This document shows, piece after piece, positions 35,829 to 47,635 of a DNA stretch of 64,000 nt (within the stretch, counting starts at the first letter, position 1; every line of letters begins with the position of its first letter). The notes beneath the pieces are model-generated. The model saw nothing but the letters and a program-made list of their open reading frames with translations. It was not told the DNA's origin and ran no database searches. The DNA lies in NCBI GenBank assembly GCA_903813345.2, contig CAIIXF020000008.1:28010822-28074821 (forward strand). Direction: 5' to 3'. This DNA is from Owenia fusiformis (Eukaryota > Annelida > Polychaeta > Sabellida > Oweniidae). The translations under genes were made by a program, and so were the position numbers.

Positions 35829-35915
35829 GACACGAGGAATTGAACCAGGGGTATATTAGTTCAAGATAAATTAGTAAGTTTGCAGACTCTATGCTATCGA
35901 GGCTGGTTTGACAAA
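35829..35915 (-). mobile_element. tRNA-like sequence (SINE head or pseudogene)
   Basis: On the minus strand, CTCGATAGCATAGAGTCTGC resembles a D-arm/A box and CTGGTTCAATTCCTCGTG a T-arm/B box. No clear acceptor stem, so it is not called functional. Confidence 0.5.
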
Positions 35916-36444
35916 CGTAAAAACTACCAAAATTGTAACTTGATCGTCATGTGACCTTGATCGATTAATGAAAACACAAAATGAAATCCTTGACTCTTAT
36001 AAAAACATATGTTATCTTCTCGTGATATCAGGCCATTGAAGATTTCTGAAGCATCCTTACAGCAGGCAATGAGAGATAGAACTGAACACTGAACTAGAAT
36101 TTAAGCCCTTGTAAAAATGATGATTCTTTGTTGTTTTATAAATAATTTTCCATTCAATAGCATCCAGTATCTCATCTCTTTGTCCCATTGCATTTGAAAA
36201 AATGAAATCTTAAAATTATTTAAATAGGTATGCTTATTTGAATTTCACTGCAATCAATGGATCCAGATTTGTTTTTAAAGGAACAATGATCTTTATCGGA
36301 TAGTTCAACATTGGGCAAATTGGTATGAACCCATTGTCTTTTAATAAGTTAATTTTGCATCAAAGAGCTTTTACTCGAGAGTTGAATTTCATTATTATAA
36401 CAGCAAATTATAATAGCAACATGAAATACATCAAAGATCTGAGG

Positions 36445-39400
36445 ATGATGATAGGGACCAATTGTAAGATGCGAATGAGGTTGATATTGATGAGCTGGTT
36501 GATGGCCCACCCTGTAGTGGGCCAGGGGAGTATTCAGAACATAAACTGTAACAACCAGGTGACGTCATGTTCATGTGAAACGGATAATGGTCTGATTGAC
36601 CTCTCACCTCTTGACTCCAACGATCCTAATTATCCAACGTAAGTAATGTTTTTTTTACATTGATGCCACTATTCTACTATGCTGCCATTGATATTTGAAT
36701 GTTTCAAACATGTTATACTCTGATTACGCCACTATAATGTAATATGCTGACACCATGTTATACTCTCATTTCGCCAATATAATGTAATATGCTGAAACCA
36801 TGTTATACTCTGATTATGCCAATATAATGTAATATGCTGACACCATGTTATACTCTGATTATGCCACTATAATGTAATATGCTGACACTTGATAACTAAA
36901 TGTTTCAATGCTTCTTTAGGTTCTATGATCAGTTTGATCCTGACAACAATAACAGATACTCATGGAATGCTTGTTCTGACTTTACTGAGGATTACAGGGC
37001 TGAGTGCACAGATGTAGCGGTGAGAAACTTTTGAAGTTTTCCGAGAAATAAAAATGAAAGTAACAGAAGATTATTTTTCAATTTATATGTATCAGATATA
37101 AAATATAAATTGGCGTCTATTTTTCCCTGATAACACTTTCAATTAAAATTACTTTTCATTTGTTTTACAGGATTCTTCAAATCGTTCCTGACATGAAAAT
37201 ATTTGTATCCTCGGAATATTTCCTGTATCCAAATATCATCCTAACATCCTATAGGCCCAATGAACATAATATTGATACATATACAATGTATAGCTCTTAA
37301 TTTTCATGTGCGAATGTTGATCCAAAAGTTCTGCACTATTTGCTTTAAAAATCCTAATACTTTGTGAATAATGGATCAACCCTCGTACACGCCATCAAAT
37401 GCATCACTTTTCTCCTGAAGGATAATTCACTCGCCAAACTCAAATATTTGCAGGTTTGTCAGTACACATCAACGGCAGAGTATTATCCCCTGGGGACCCA
37501 AACCTCTGCAAAATTTGAGAATGACCCGACTGATGGACTCAGAATAACATACTCACAAACCTATTTAGGTGTTGAAAGGTATTCGTGGGGGAGGGGGAAT
37601 TTGGTGGAAAATATTTCAAATGGTTATAGCACTAAGTAGTGTGATAGAAGCAAATGCGGACAGATGAACCTTAAATGTGAAATCTTTCGAGTACCTCAAA
37701 ACAAAATTGTTTTTCCCTTTTGAGCCTTCCGTTAATTTCCATTCTCTACATTTTACATGTAGGACCACATATGTACAGCTCCTGTGTGATCCTTCTGCCA
37801 CAACAGCAAGCATGGATGTTAAAGGGGAACCAACGCCTACCAATTTTGTGAGTATAAACACAAGTTAAAAAGTGATTTTGTATTTATGTAATATTGATAA
37901 ACGTTCATTTTTAATTTTGATGGATAGCTATTTTATTTTCATAATTTCACACAAATACAATTGTTAAACATAGTTTTGGAGGGTATGAGAATAGCTACCA
38001 TTTCTTAAAATGCCCATTCAATGGCCAAATTGTCATAACAAAGTGGAACATGCTTTAAATTATTTACGATAAAATTTCAACAAAATCGCGTCTTAACTTT
38101 TCCAGTTAAAGCAAAAAACATGAAATGATTCACATAAAAGTGGTGCCCATTCTTCTAATGTTCTACGAAAGTGTCATGTGCTTCCTAGTAGTCACATGTA
38201 TTTCAATTAAATCGTTACACTACGTAGTTTTCGAGTTTCAGTAAAACATAAAATAAACACATAAAATCGCAGCATACGAGCTAATTTGGCATATGCGAAC
38301 TCACATATCGAATATGAACAAAATCGCTCCACTATTTTTCCAGTTATGCAACAGACAAAATCCTAAAATTGTCTATAACGGCAACCGTTTTTCAAAATGG
38401 CCGCCATGTTTTTTAAATAGATTTTAAACTTAATTCATATCCTATACATTAAAGGGGCAACAAGGACTGTAGAGAGAAAATTAGAATTTATTTTTATTTT
38501 TTCTGTGCTATCAGGTCAATATTTGGCTTAACACTTTCTTTGACATACCTAGCTATTTTCTTAAAATGTATGTATAAACTATCAATTTCAGCATTAAGAA
38601 GTGGATATTCAGTTCAAAGCTTCTATAAAGGGAGTCCCACTTATAGATTTTTAAGATCCCCTACGTTTCAAGAGGAATATCAGCTGAAATAATGTTCAAC
38701 CAGGGGGTTTCTTTGTAGATAATGAAAATATATGTTAGTCTTGATAAAATATCCAAACTTACATGTAAATATATTTTGATACTGGTCGATGATCGTTGAA
38801 TGCCCCCCCGCACTAATTGTTTTACCTTTAACACTGACTGCTGTCCTACATGTTGTTCCTAAAATACTGTAAAATTGGCACTAAAATGCTGGCCATTTTG
38901 AAACCGATTGCTATTTTGAAAATCGGCTTTCGAGCAGAACTTGTACCTACAATGGTGCATATACGTTCAAAATATAAACAATACAAGTACTGTATTGTAT
39001 TGTGTTGTATTGTATTGTATTGTATTGTATTGGGCCGATGGTATTTGAGTTATTGCCAGGACGTTCAAGTATTGTATTGTATTGGGCCGATGGTATTTGA
39101 GTTATCGTCCGTACGTATGTACAGACATAAGGACGGGCGTTCGGCCAATGTTAACGGACCGACGGGAGAACGGACGGATGGAACCGTTAATCCCTAACTT
39201 CGTTCGATGGGATAAGAACTAAATTGTAACAGCAGATGTATGCAAGTATGAGAGAAACTGTCTTCTTCACAAATACTTTCTTTATAGGTTTCTTTACTCA
39301 TTTCATAAAAAGCATATAAATTATAACTGATGCATTTTACATTGCAGAAAATGTCTCTGACCAGTGCCTCTTGTTGTCCTTCAGGGGGTCCACCACCAGT

Positions 39401-41402
39401 AACTCCTGGACCATCAGGTGGATCCATTGTTGTCACTGTGGTTACAAGCATTAGTGTAGGGACCATACTTCTCATCATGTGAGTAATGTTTTGTTTAAGT
39501 ATAATACCACTCTTTTATTGGCCAGCCTAATTGCTGAGCACTAGAATGAGTGCATGTTTTCACCAAATCTTTTTTTCAGACAGTCATTTTTGACTCACAA
39601 AGCCTATGGGATCGACTAGGCGTCGGTCCATGGATCCGTCAACATTGGTCACACAAAGTAATACCGCTATTTGTATTAAGTCATATCCACCTTTTTTATG
39701 GATATCCATAATGCCGATTTAACCTGTCATTGCCTCCAAGTTCGCCCGGTTTCCGAGATACGGCAAATTTTGACGTAAAAAGTCTTTAAATATCAGACAC
39801 CTTTTTTAGGGTAGAACTTTTAAATAAATGTTAGTAGTTGCTATATGTGCAACACATGTCCTCTAAATATTAAAACGCTTTTAGTTTAATTGGAATTACA
39901 GTTTTCGGTGTTTACTCTGTAGCATTTGACAAAATGTAGCTAGGTAATTTTCAGGGAACTTCCTCATTATAAAGTCAATATTACTGCTGAATAAAATGAA
40001 AAAATAACAGGGAGGGGGGGGGGTCTTGATTGTGCTTTCCTATCGCCAAATCCTTCTTTAAAATGTTGTTTTGTGGCAAAGTTTAAAAATCTTATTTTGG
40101 AACGCTGAAGGCTATACAATGTATCATGTATCTATCTAGAGCCATGTTTTGTGAAGAACTGTCGTTTTCGACTCAATAAGTAGATCATCATCAAACTTTC
40201 ACAACAAAATTTACAATGAATGAACTAAATGATTAAGAGATTTCAAGGCGATATATGCAAAATCATCCGAGTTATTCAACTTCGATCCTGTTTTTTGGAC
40301 ACCCTGTATCTCATAATGCAAGAAGACGAACTTCAATATTGATACTCAAACTGCAAAGTCCAATATAAATAATGTTGCATCCATGCATTATTGCCCCTTT
40401 TATTTCCAGTCTAGCTGTAGCACTGCCCCTGTATTTGGCAGGAGGCATGGTATTCAAGAGACAAAGAATGGGTGCACAGGGTGTTGAGATGGTCCCTAAT
40501 ATTGAGTTCTGGAAGAGTATACCTGGGCTAGCAAAGGTTGGTGATTTCCCTCCAAATATTTTATGGTTAAGGAACGTTTTAAAGCTGTTTGAAAGATTAT
40601 TAAGATTTCCACAATTTTACAATATTTTGCTATCATTACTTCATACCGGGCCTGTCTTTTCAGTTGTACTAGTTTTGATCAAACATTTCAATGTTTTGTT
40701 CAGAAAATGAAATAAGGATTACAATGAAAAGAAAAATCAGTCTCCAAAAAGATTATGAATAAAAAAGCTGTCTCAGATTTTTTCAAATACTGGCAAGTTT
40801 ACATATTTCTTTGCATTCGAATTTATGATCCAGACTCAAATATCCCCTTTACTCAAACACTGCTACCCACCTAGTAACACAGACGTATCGTCAGTGTATC
40901 ATGGCGGAACTACTTCCGGGACTAGGTTTCGTATGTTAACGAAGACACAATTCACGTATTTAGTCCCTCGCTTTTGTTACACTGACGTGCGACCAATATC
41001 AGTGTAATATTGGCAATATTAATGCCGATCGTCAGTGTAACAAAAGCGAGGGACTAAATATGTGAAATGCGTCTTCGTTAACATACCAAACCTAAAACCA
41101 TCGACACATTCTCAAACTAGACCATAACTTCGAGCCAAATTATAATCCACATCGTGACTTATAAGTAGATGTAAATCGAGAAATAAAAATATCTTACCAA
41201 ATTCAAATCCCGGAAGTAGTTCAGCCATGATACACTGACGATACGTCTGTGTAACTAGGTGGGTAGCAGTGTCAAAGGGATGATATTTTCAAATGACATA
41301 GCATCAAAAATAAATGTGTTTTCATTTCAGGATGGTACGCTTTTCGTAGTAGGATCAATCAGGTCTAAGGTTGGAGGTCAAAGAAACTATGAAAATATAT
41401 AA
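36445..41402 (+). CDS. Small type I membrane protein with Cys-rich MRH/ATG27-like lumenal domain
   Basis: Seven exons: 36445-36638, 36920-37019, 37454-37578, 37763-37847, 39348-39478, 40410-40536, 41331-41402 (TAA). Phases agree; ~277 residues. Upstream in-frame ATGs exist (36325, 36421), but 36445 or 36469 gives the better signal peptide (MRLILMSWLMAHPVVGQG). The ectodomain has about nine Cys (SCSC, NAC, AEC, VCQY, LLCD, SCC) in a layout like the mannose-6-phosphate-receptor homology/ATG27 families. A Gly/Pro-rich linker follows, then one membrane span (SIVVTVVTSISVGTILLI... into LYLAGG), KRQR stop-transfer, and a tail with PNIEFWKSIPGLAKDG. The protein ends NYENI, a YxxPhi sorting signal, suggesting cycling between Golgi, endosome and surface. 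Family assignment is from memory. The donor at 40537 (GTTGGT) is weak. Confidence 0.75.
36709..36892 (+). repeat. 45-bp intronic tandem repeat, four copies
   Basis: The unit runs ATGTTATACTCTGATTATGC, CACTATAATGTAATATGCTG, ACACC. It lies in the first intron of the membrane-protein gene, ending about 28 bp before the acceptor at 36920. Confidence 0.85.
38200..39214 (-). mobile_element. Large composite repeat, copy C (inverted), with nested TTAA element
   Basis: Read on the minus strand it begins ATCCCATCGAACGAAGTT (39213 downward), with a degraded CCGT/ACGT region, then GCTCGAAAGCCGATTTTCAA and AAAATGGCC motifs. It ends with degraded GGTATGTGAATA-type units near 38250-38340. A GTATT microsatellite expansion is at 38990-39090. 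The TTAA-flanked MITE 38449-38831 interrupts it. It lies in the intron between exons ending 37847 and starting 39348. Confidence 0.65.
38449..38831. mobile_element. TTAA-flanked MITE, second copy
   Basis: TTAA borders at 38449-38452 and 38828-38831 enclose AGGGGCAACAAGGACTGTAG on the left and CACTAATTGTTTTACCT on the right. The interior (AGCATTAAGAAGTGGATATT, ATCAGCTGAAATAATGTTCA) is the reverse complement of 24706-25038. Confidence 0.7.
40858..41271. mobile_element. 414-bp palindromic MITE with 5-bp TCAAA duplication
   Basis: CACTGCTACCCACCTAGTAA and ACAGACGTATCGTCAGTGTA are mirrored at the right end by TACACTGACGATACGTCTGT and ACTAGGTGGGTAGCAGTG. A second nested inverted pair (TTTAGTCCCTCGCTTTTGTT) sits at 40960-41060. 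TCAAA flanks both ends. In the last intron of the membrane-protein gene. Confidence 0.9.
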
Positions 41403-41458
41403 TGAAAAATATGTGATTTGAGTCAATTCACAGATAGATATTCAATGTACAAAGGATT

Positions 41459-41989
41459 GGTATATCAATATGGCGAACTGAATTCAACATAATTCTTCTC
41501 TCAAACCAATTATTGAAAACATTTTGTAAAAAACACAATCCTTTTTGTAAAGGTCGCAAATTGACAACAATTTAATGCGAAGATTATTTATATATATTTT
41601 ATACTATTGTTTTCGTGAACAATTTTTGTTTTTTTAGTGCACTAGTTTTTTCCTTTCTACCAATTCTTGAGAATGGAATAAAATATCTTTCCGAACCTTG
41701 TTGGAACAAAATAGCATCATTTTCCTACACCTCTCAATATTACAATTATAATTAAAGTAAACCATTTATTTCATGCTTTTTTAAATGAACCAAACTATCC
41801 TTTGTATAATTACTACATTGAGAGACCAAAACGTTACGTATATGTCATTTTGTTCCAATGAGGTTCGGATAGATGTTCCATTTCATTTCGAACATATGAT
41901 ACCGAGAACAAAAGAAGCGCCCGATGTGTTTTCTAAAACAATATACAGAAAAGTATATGTGTTCAATTAAGTTCGCCATATCGATTCCC
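41459..41989. mobile_element. Palindromic MITE, family P, copy 1
   Basis: GGTATATCAATATGGCGAAC and TGAATTCAACA on the left are mirrored by TGTTCAATTAAGTTCGCCAT and ATCGATTCC on the right. Inner mirrored blocks include CTTTCCGAACCTTGTTGGAA against TTCCAATGAGGTTCGG. It starts 57 bp after the membrane-protein stop and carries the first downstream AATAAA (41677-41682). Related to 54862-55140 and 55788-56520. Confidence 0.8.
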
Positions 41990-42256
41990 AAACTTCGCAC
42001 TTGAATATTTTGGAAATGCACAAACCCATGCAAATGGAACATGTTTAGACACATCAATAAAGTTTGAGAAGCATGCTGATATTTTGCGATGTAACGCAAA
42101 TCATCAAAGATATGAATTTCTGATATATTGTAGTTAAGTCACAGTATTGAGATTCAAGCATTATTTATAATCATTATAAACAATGTATGAATGTAACAAA
42201 AATAGGAAATAAAAAAAGATTCAAACATTATCAGGTTTTGATTTGATTTACTTTCG

Positions 42257-42286
42257 GTTGCCAAACTTATGGAGGGGAGTGTATAC
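42257..42286. repeat. Solo terminal sequence of the 57888-58655 element family
   Basis: GGTTGCCAAACTTATGGAGG then GGAGTGTATA matches the right end of the 57888-58655 palindromic element almost exactly. No mirrored partner was found nearby. Confidence 0.6.
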
Positions 42287-43152
42287 GTATACTGCGTTAT
42301 ATATATGTATACGTTAAACATGTTATCGAGATTCAAAAACGTCATGGCATGGTTGAATGTTTTATGTATCAATTGACTATTTCATGTCATGATTGAATGT
42401 TTTACGACTTAAAAATATTTCCGATGCCATAAGTCGATGTTAATATTAAATGTTTATGTACTCTGTGCGAAATTGAAAGATGTATACGTAGATGTGAAGA
42501 GGAGTGCGTTATGTGCCCTTAACACAAGACTCATTACAAATCAACGAGAAATGGAGTTAACCCGAAGTATGATAATTATGATTCGTTCAGTTTTCTGGCA
42601 TTTGTTCTTCTCAAACTCACTCTCAACTGTACTCACAACGATTGTGCTAGCCACGCATAATTAGTACTGAACGTAATCCGATTATTTCAATGCGCCGAAA
42701 TCATGAAAATAGCTTATTTTACCTTTCAAATATATTGACCAATCTGGACATATCATTATTAGTTGTTTTCACTCATATACGCTATACCGGCAGTAGCCGA
42801 TTGCCCCTTTTCATTTCTTTGAGACGCAATTGAAATTTCATATTAGCATATGTATACAACAACGTTTAAAATGTTTTTCTCTACATATTGCGATGTTTTT
42901 TCTTTCCTGGTTGATCTTAAATATTATGCCAAACATGTACTTTCTACACAGCCTTTGTGACCACTGTATTTGCAAGAGCTCATTTTTTGCAGCTGTTTTT
43001 GAGTTCATTGCGTTTCCTCGATCAAAAATGTAAACTTCGACTCCAGCTATTTAGCTTTTAAATAGGGTTAATTAATTAAAATACATCTACATTATGTTAA
43101 CTCAAGCAAATAATTATAACAACTACATTATTTTTTAGCACCACTGATATCT

Positions 43153-43396
43153 AAGCGATGTAGCCTCGTGGCGTAGAGACTAGAGATTAATTGTGGTCGA
43201 ACGTAGGGGATGCGGAGGTCCCCCGTTCGAGCCGCAGGTACGGAGTATTTTTGATTATTGGACTACAGGACACCCGGTATAATTATTAAACTTTTGAGCA
43301 ATGTTGACACCTGAGCAGTGTAGCCTAGGTGGTTAGTGACTGTGGTCGTGCGTACCGAGGGATACAAGGTCCCGCGTTCGAGCCCCAGGTACGGCG
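43153..43396 (+). mobile_element. Two tRNA-like heads in tandem (SINE)
   Basis: Two related segments start GATGTAGCCTCGTGGCGTAG (about 43158) and CAGTGTAGCCTAGGTGGTTA (about 43315). Each has a B-box-like CGTTCGAGCC (43224, 43376) followed by GCAGGTACGG or CCAGGTACGG. A GC-richer body runs from 43396 into the N gap. Two A/B-box pairs 155 bp apart suggest a dimeric tRNA-derived SINE. Confidence 0.55.
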
Positions 43397-43683
43397 TTCT
43401 TGATAATAGTTCTACAGGGCACTCGGTCCGAAGGTCCAACCGTTTACCGGCCCTTGGCATGGGTTGGTTCTCTGACTGCTCTTGTCGGAGACAGATTGTG
43501 AGACTGTGGTTGGTTCCTCCACTTATGGACTATAGGAGACGCCGGGAGTCATACAGTATGGTAGCGGGCCCCCACCAAGGGCAGTAGTGGAACGACGCGA
43601 ATCGGTCCCAGTATGGTTGCCTTGCAACTGAAGAGACTCGAGGAAATCATGCCATTCGCAGTGACCCAGAAAAGACTTTTGCT

Positions 43684-44183
43684 NNNNNNNNNNNNNNNNN
43701 NNNNNNNNNNNNNNNNNNNNNNNNNNNNNNNNNNNNNNNNNNNNNNNNNNNNNNNNNNNNNNNNNNNNNNNNNNNNNNNNNNNNNNNNNNNNNNNNNNNN
43801 NNNNNNNNNNNNNNNNNNNNNNNNNNNNNNNNNNNNNNNNNNNNNNNNNNNNNNNNNNNNNNNNNNNNNNNNNNNNNNNNNNNNNNNNNNNNNNNNNNNN
43901 NNNNNNNNNNNNNNNNNNNNNNNNNNNNNNNNNNNNNNNNNNNNNNNNNNNNNNNNNNNNNNNNNNNNNNNNNNNNNNNNNNNNNNNNNNNNNNNNNNNN
44001 NNNNNNNNNNNNNNNNNNNNNNNNNNNNNNNNNNNNNNNNNNNNNNNNNNNNNNNNNNNNNNNNNNNNNNNNNNNNNNNNNNNNNNNNNNNNNNNNNNNN
44101 NNNNNNNNNNNNNNNNNNNNNNNNNNNNNNNNNNNNNNNNNNNNNNNNNNNNNNNNNNNNNNNNNNNNNNNNNNNNNNNNNNN
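43684..44183. other. Assembly gap (500 N)
   Basis: Exactly 500 unknown bases, a conventional placeholder length. Continuity across it, including the SINE body at its left edge, cannot be judged. Confidence 1.
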
Positions 44184-46867
44184 TTTTGACACGATCACTT
44201 TTCATTTGATATTACATCCTAGCACTACGAAAAACATTTATAAATTGTCCTAATGTAAATAAAATGAAAAAAAAGTATTGTTTATCAACAGAAATTTAAA
44301 ATTCGCCGTGCGGCTGCCGTGGGAAATGTGACTGCAAAAGTATGAGAAATTCTACGGCGAGCGTAGAAAGGCTACTGGCCGCAGAAATGATAGACCGCAT
44401 GGCGGCTGTGGGAAATGTGACTGGGGTGTTCATACGAACAAATTGATTTAGTTTTGCAATATTTATATTTATTCTTTAAATCTTTTTCAAGCAACTGAAA
44501 ATTGTTCCTATAATTATAAATAAATTTGTTCAATCAATTTAACATAAAATTTGATATTTTTTATTTTAACATAAAAACAACTACTTATTGTCTTAATACT
44601 GATGAAAACACTTTTTCTTTCAAATCTGTGCACCTTCGTTTTGTTTTATTTCAAACAAAAAAATTCTTGCCCGGAGCTGATTAGTCCCCAAGAGCAAATA
44701 TCAAATAATAGAAACATTTTGTCATGAGTTATTATAAAAAGCACACATATATGTATCATTTATAAGCATTTGAATGGGTATAGTATTTATTATCCATCAC
44801 TTCGATTTGTTTTATATTAAAACTTTGATGGAATTAAAATGCGAAATTATATTAAAACATATTATACGATTACAGTTTAGACAAACACGAGCTTCAGCGT
44901 CTACAACCAGCCTTTAAAAAACATTCCGATGTGACTGCTATACTCAGGCCGTAGTCAAGATTTCTCAAAAGAGTTCTACTTTTGCTAAATTTCAAAGGAC
45001 ATTTGTAACGCGCGTGCTCCCTAGTTCACGTGTACACCTCCATTTACAGGTTGACCCCAAACAATTACCCTCTCATTTTAGTATATTCCTGCTCTCGTTC
45101 ATGCTTTTAACAATGCTCTCTTTAGGACATATCTTTTGAAAAAACCATGCATTCTTTAGCACAAAGCATAGAAGCGGGAAAGGAATAGCTCTGTTGACTG
45201 GCCCGTCCTTCAACCAGTGCTTAACTGCTTTTGTCATTTTACATATATGCATACATATCTCTGAGACGTTTTAGGAAAACAGGTGTAAACTCAATAATAT
45301 TTCGAAAGTCGTCTTGAAAATGGCGGTGTAAACTCAACATATTTTTTCTAAAACGTTTAGCTAAGACGTCTTGAAATGTCGCGTGCAGTGTAAATAGGGC
45401 TAGAAGCTCCCTTTAGAGAGAATCTGAGGAGCAGACAATGCTGCAATGCTGTAGTGTAATTCTGATTATCGGTTTACTAGTTCAGTAAAATCAATCAAAG
45501 CAGATTGAGTGCTGTTATCTATGGATTTTGCAAAACACTGACACATGCCCAGCATGAAACAATTGTCACATTGACCATAGCTATTTTGGTATTTATGTGG
45601 TGATCATCACCGGTTATATTGATTGAACTAGTTAAGCAATGAGGAATGCTATATTAATTAATCATCTTTTGACACCTCGTTCACCTTGGCAAATCTCACA
45701 AATCTTTTGTAAGATATAAAGGAGTAATTTGATACAAGTCTCTTGGGTGCTCGCTTGTAAGAAGTCACTCTTTCTAGAGGCTTTTATTTGATAATATTCT
45801 AGACTAGTGTTCTTTGTTGTAAGGCATTGCAATTTGAAAAAGGTTTAATTTTAGAGCCTACGAAGTACAATAGATATCGTGTTATTTCATCATCTGTCAC
45901 TTCTGTCGTCAGAGAGTATTCACGAAGCCATAAACATTTAACTAAAGATGATAAAATAAATATTACATTCTTCGAAAATATTTGCTATTATTCTTCAATT
46001 CAGTAACTAAATGTAAGTCCATAATGTCATAATGAATGAACACGCTTCTATTATAAAATGAAAAACAAATAAAATCTTTTGATTTGGAGTTTTTTTTAGA
46101 AAAATCATAATCTCAGTATTAAATTTCATGGGAATTGCATGTTTCAGAAGTTGACATATATTTATGTGAACTCTAAGTGAACTCTATCTCAACTCTGTCT
46201 CAATAAATTAGAAATGAGGATTTCTTCCTAAAGTAGCTCGTTTTAAAAAGATGCATATTTTCCTTAAAGATGTGCTCGGATCTGCCCCTAAACTTAGCTA
46301 AATATATGTTAACTCTTGATTTGGATTTCATTAAACAAATGTAATATGAAAATCATGATCTTGCCTTCAGATTTCAGGATATCTATTCGGTAAAAGATCC
46401 ACCAAAAACTATTTTAACATAGAAAATTAAATTGTCTTACTTTTTCAAATTCAATTGTATTTTGCGAAAATAAATGGAGGTATCGGACATGATGTCAATT
46501 TATTTTTTCCAGCACTAAAAACAGTTTTATCTTCACACTGTACATATTATACGAATAATAATTTAAACATGAGGAGGCTTAAACACTCCATGGGGAAGTT
46601 TACGGTTGACACACTTTTGGAGGGGGTGTAAATTGTGTGTAATCTGGTTTTATATGAGGAACTCCAATGAATGTGGAGATTTGAGGATAATATAAAAAAA
46701 GTGAACCCCTGGTCATTTCACACCAACTTTCGCAACGAAGACTGCCACTTGTAATACCACACCAAAGCATTATAATTAATATGATATTCATATAAAATGT
46801 ACAGAAATATTAAATATAATTGTGCTTTCCAGTGAATTACGTGTGTAAAAGATAAGCCTACAGAGCT
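44184..46867. other. AT-rich stretch with no gene recognised
   Basis: No exon or clear repeat boundary was found. A short duplicated block, GGCTGCCGTGGGAAATGTGA (44311) and GGCGGCTGTGGGAAATGTGA (44402), lies just right of the gap. Confidence 0.5.
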
Positions 46868-47635
46868 AGATAGGTTTCGCAAAAAATTTTTTTTTAGCTC
46901 AACGGATCCGTATCCGTAACCAGATTAATGCGTAGTGAGTTCAATCTATTATACGTGAAACGATACGGAAAACACGAATAATGAGGCTTTTTTACGTATC
47001 CTTCGACTATAACGTTTTAATGTTTATAATTATAATGTTTTTAGTTCTGAAGGTATCACTATATGAACACAGTGTGTTGTGTATAATTTGACTAACATTT
47101 GTTTATTGTTTGACATAAATCGAGCTTTTCAAATGGTATGTTCAATTCATCTTACACTGTATGGATACCCTTTGCATTGTTTGACTTCACTACTTGAAAG
47201 AGAGCTTCGTCTTCAGTAGTTTAACTAGACTCTGCACGCAGGGTACTGTATGGAATGGTATTGCAATAATTACAGTGTACATGTTTCGCACAACGTTTTA
47301 GCTACCCGTATCAAAATCCGCGACGCGTCGATGGAGTAAAAAGTGTACTCAATACGTTTGTGATACCGACAGCAATCTCGAAAGTAAGTACTAACACTGT
47401 GTGTGCGTAGTTGCCTCCGCATCTATTTTGTCCTTCAAATCTTGATAAATTTTTCCCTATATGTATAATTTTAGTAACCCACATGTGTTATCATGTATAT
47501 CGTTCTAATTTTGATGAAGTAATAGCCTTATCTGTCGATAAATTCGATTATAAGTGGGAGGCCTGCAATTTTTAGGAATAAAGGTTTAGTCACATTTGCT
47601 AATAGGCAGATGTAAGGTCTATTTTTTCTGGGGTC

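Larger units (their letters stand above)
30815..36300. other. PPP4R4 3' region and intergenic spacer
   Basis: No coding exon seen. The first AATAAA after the PPP4R4 stop is at about 31414, so a ~600-nt 3' UTR is plausible. The rest holds the repeats listed separately and AT-rich sequence. Confidence 0.5.

Noticed and set aside
43549-44209. Long ORFs on both strands
   Set aside because: They are mostly the 500 N gap read as open frame.
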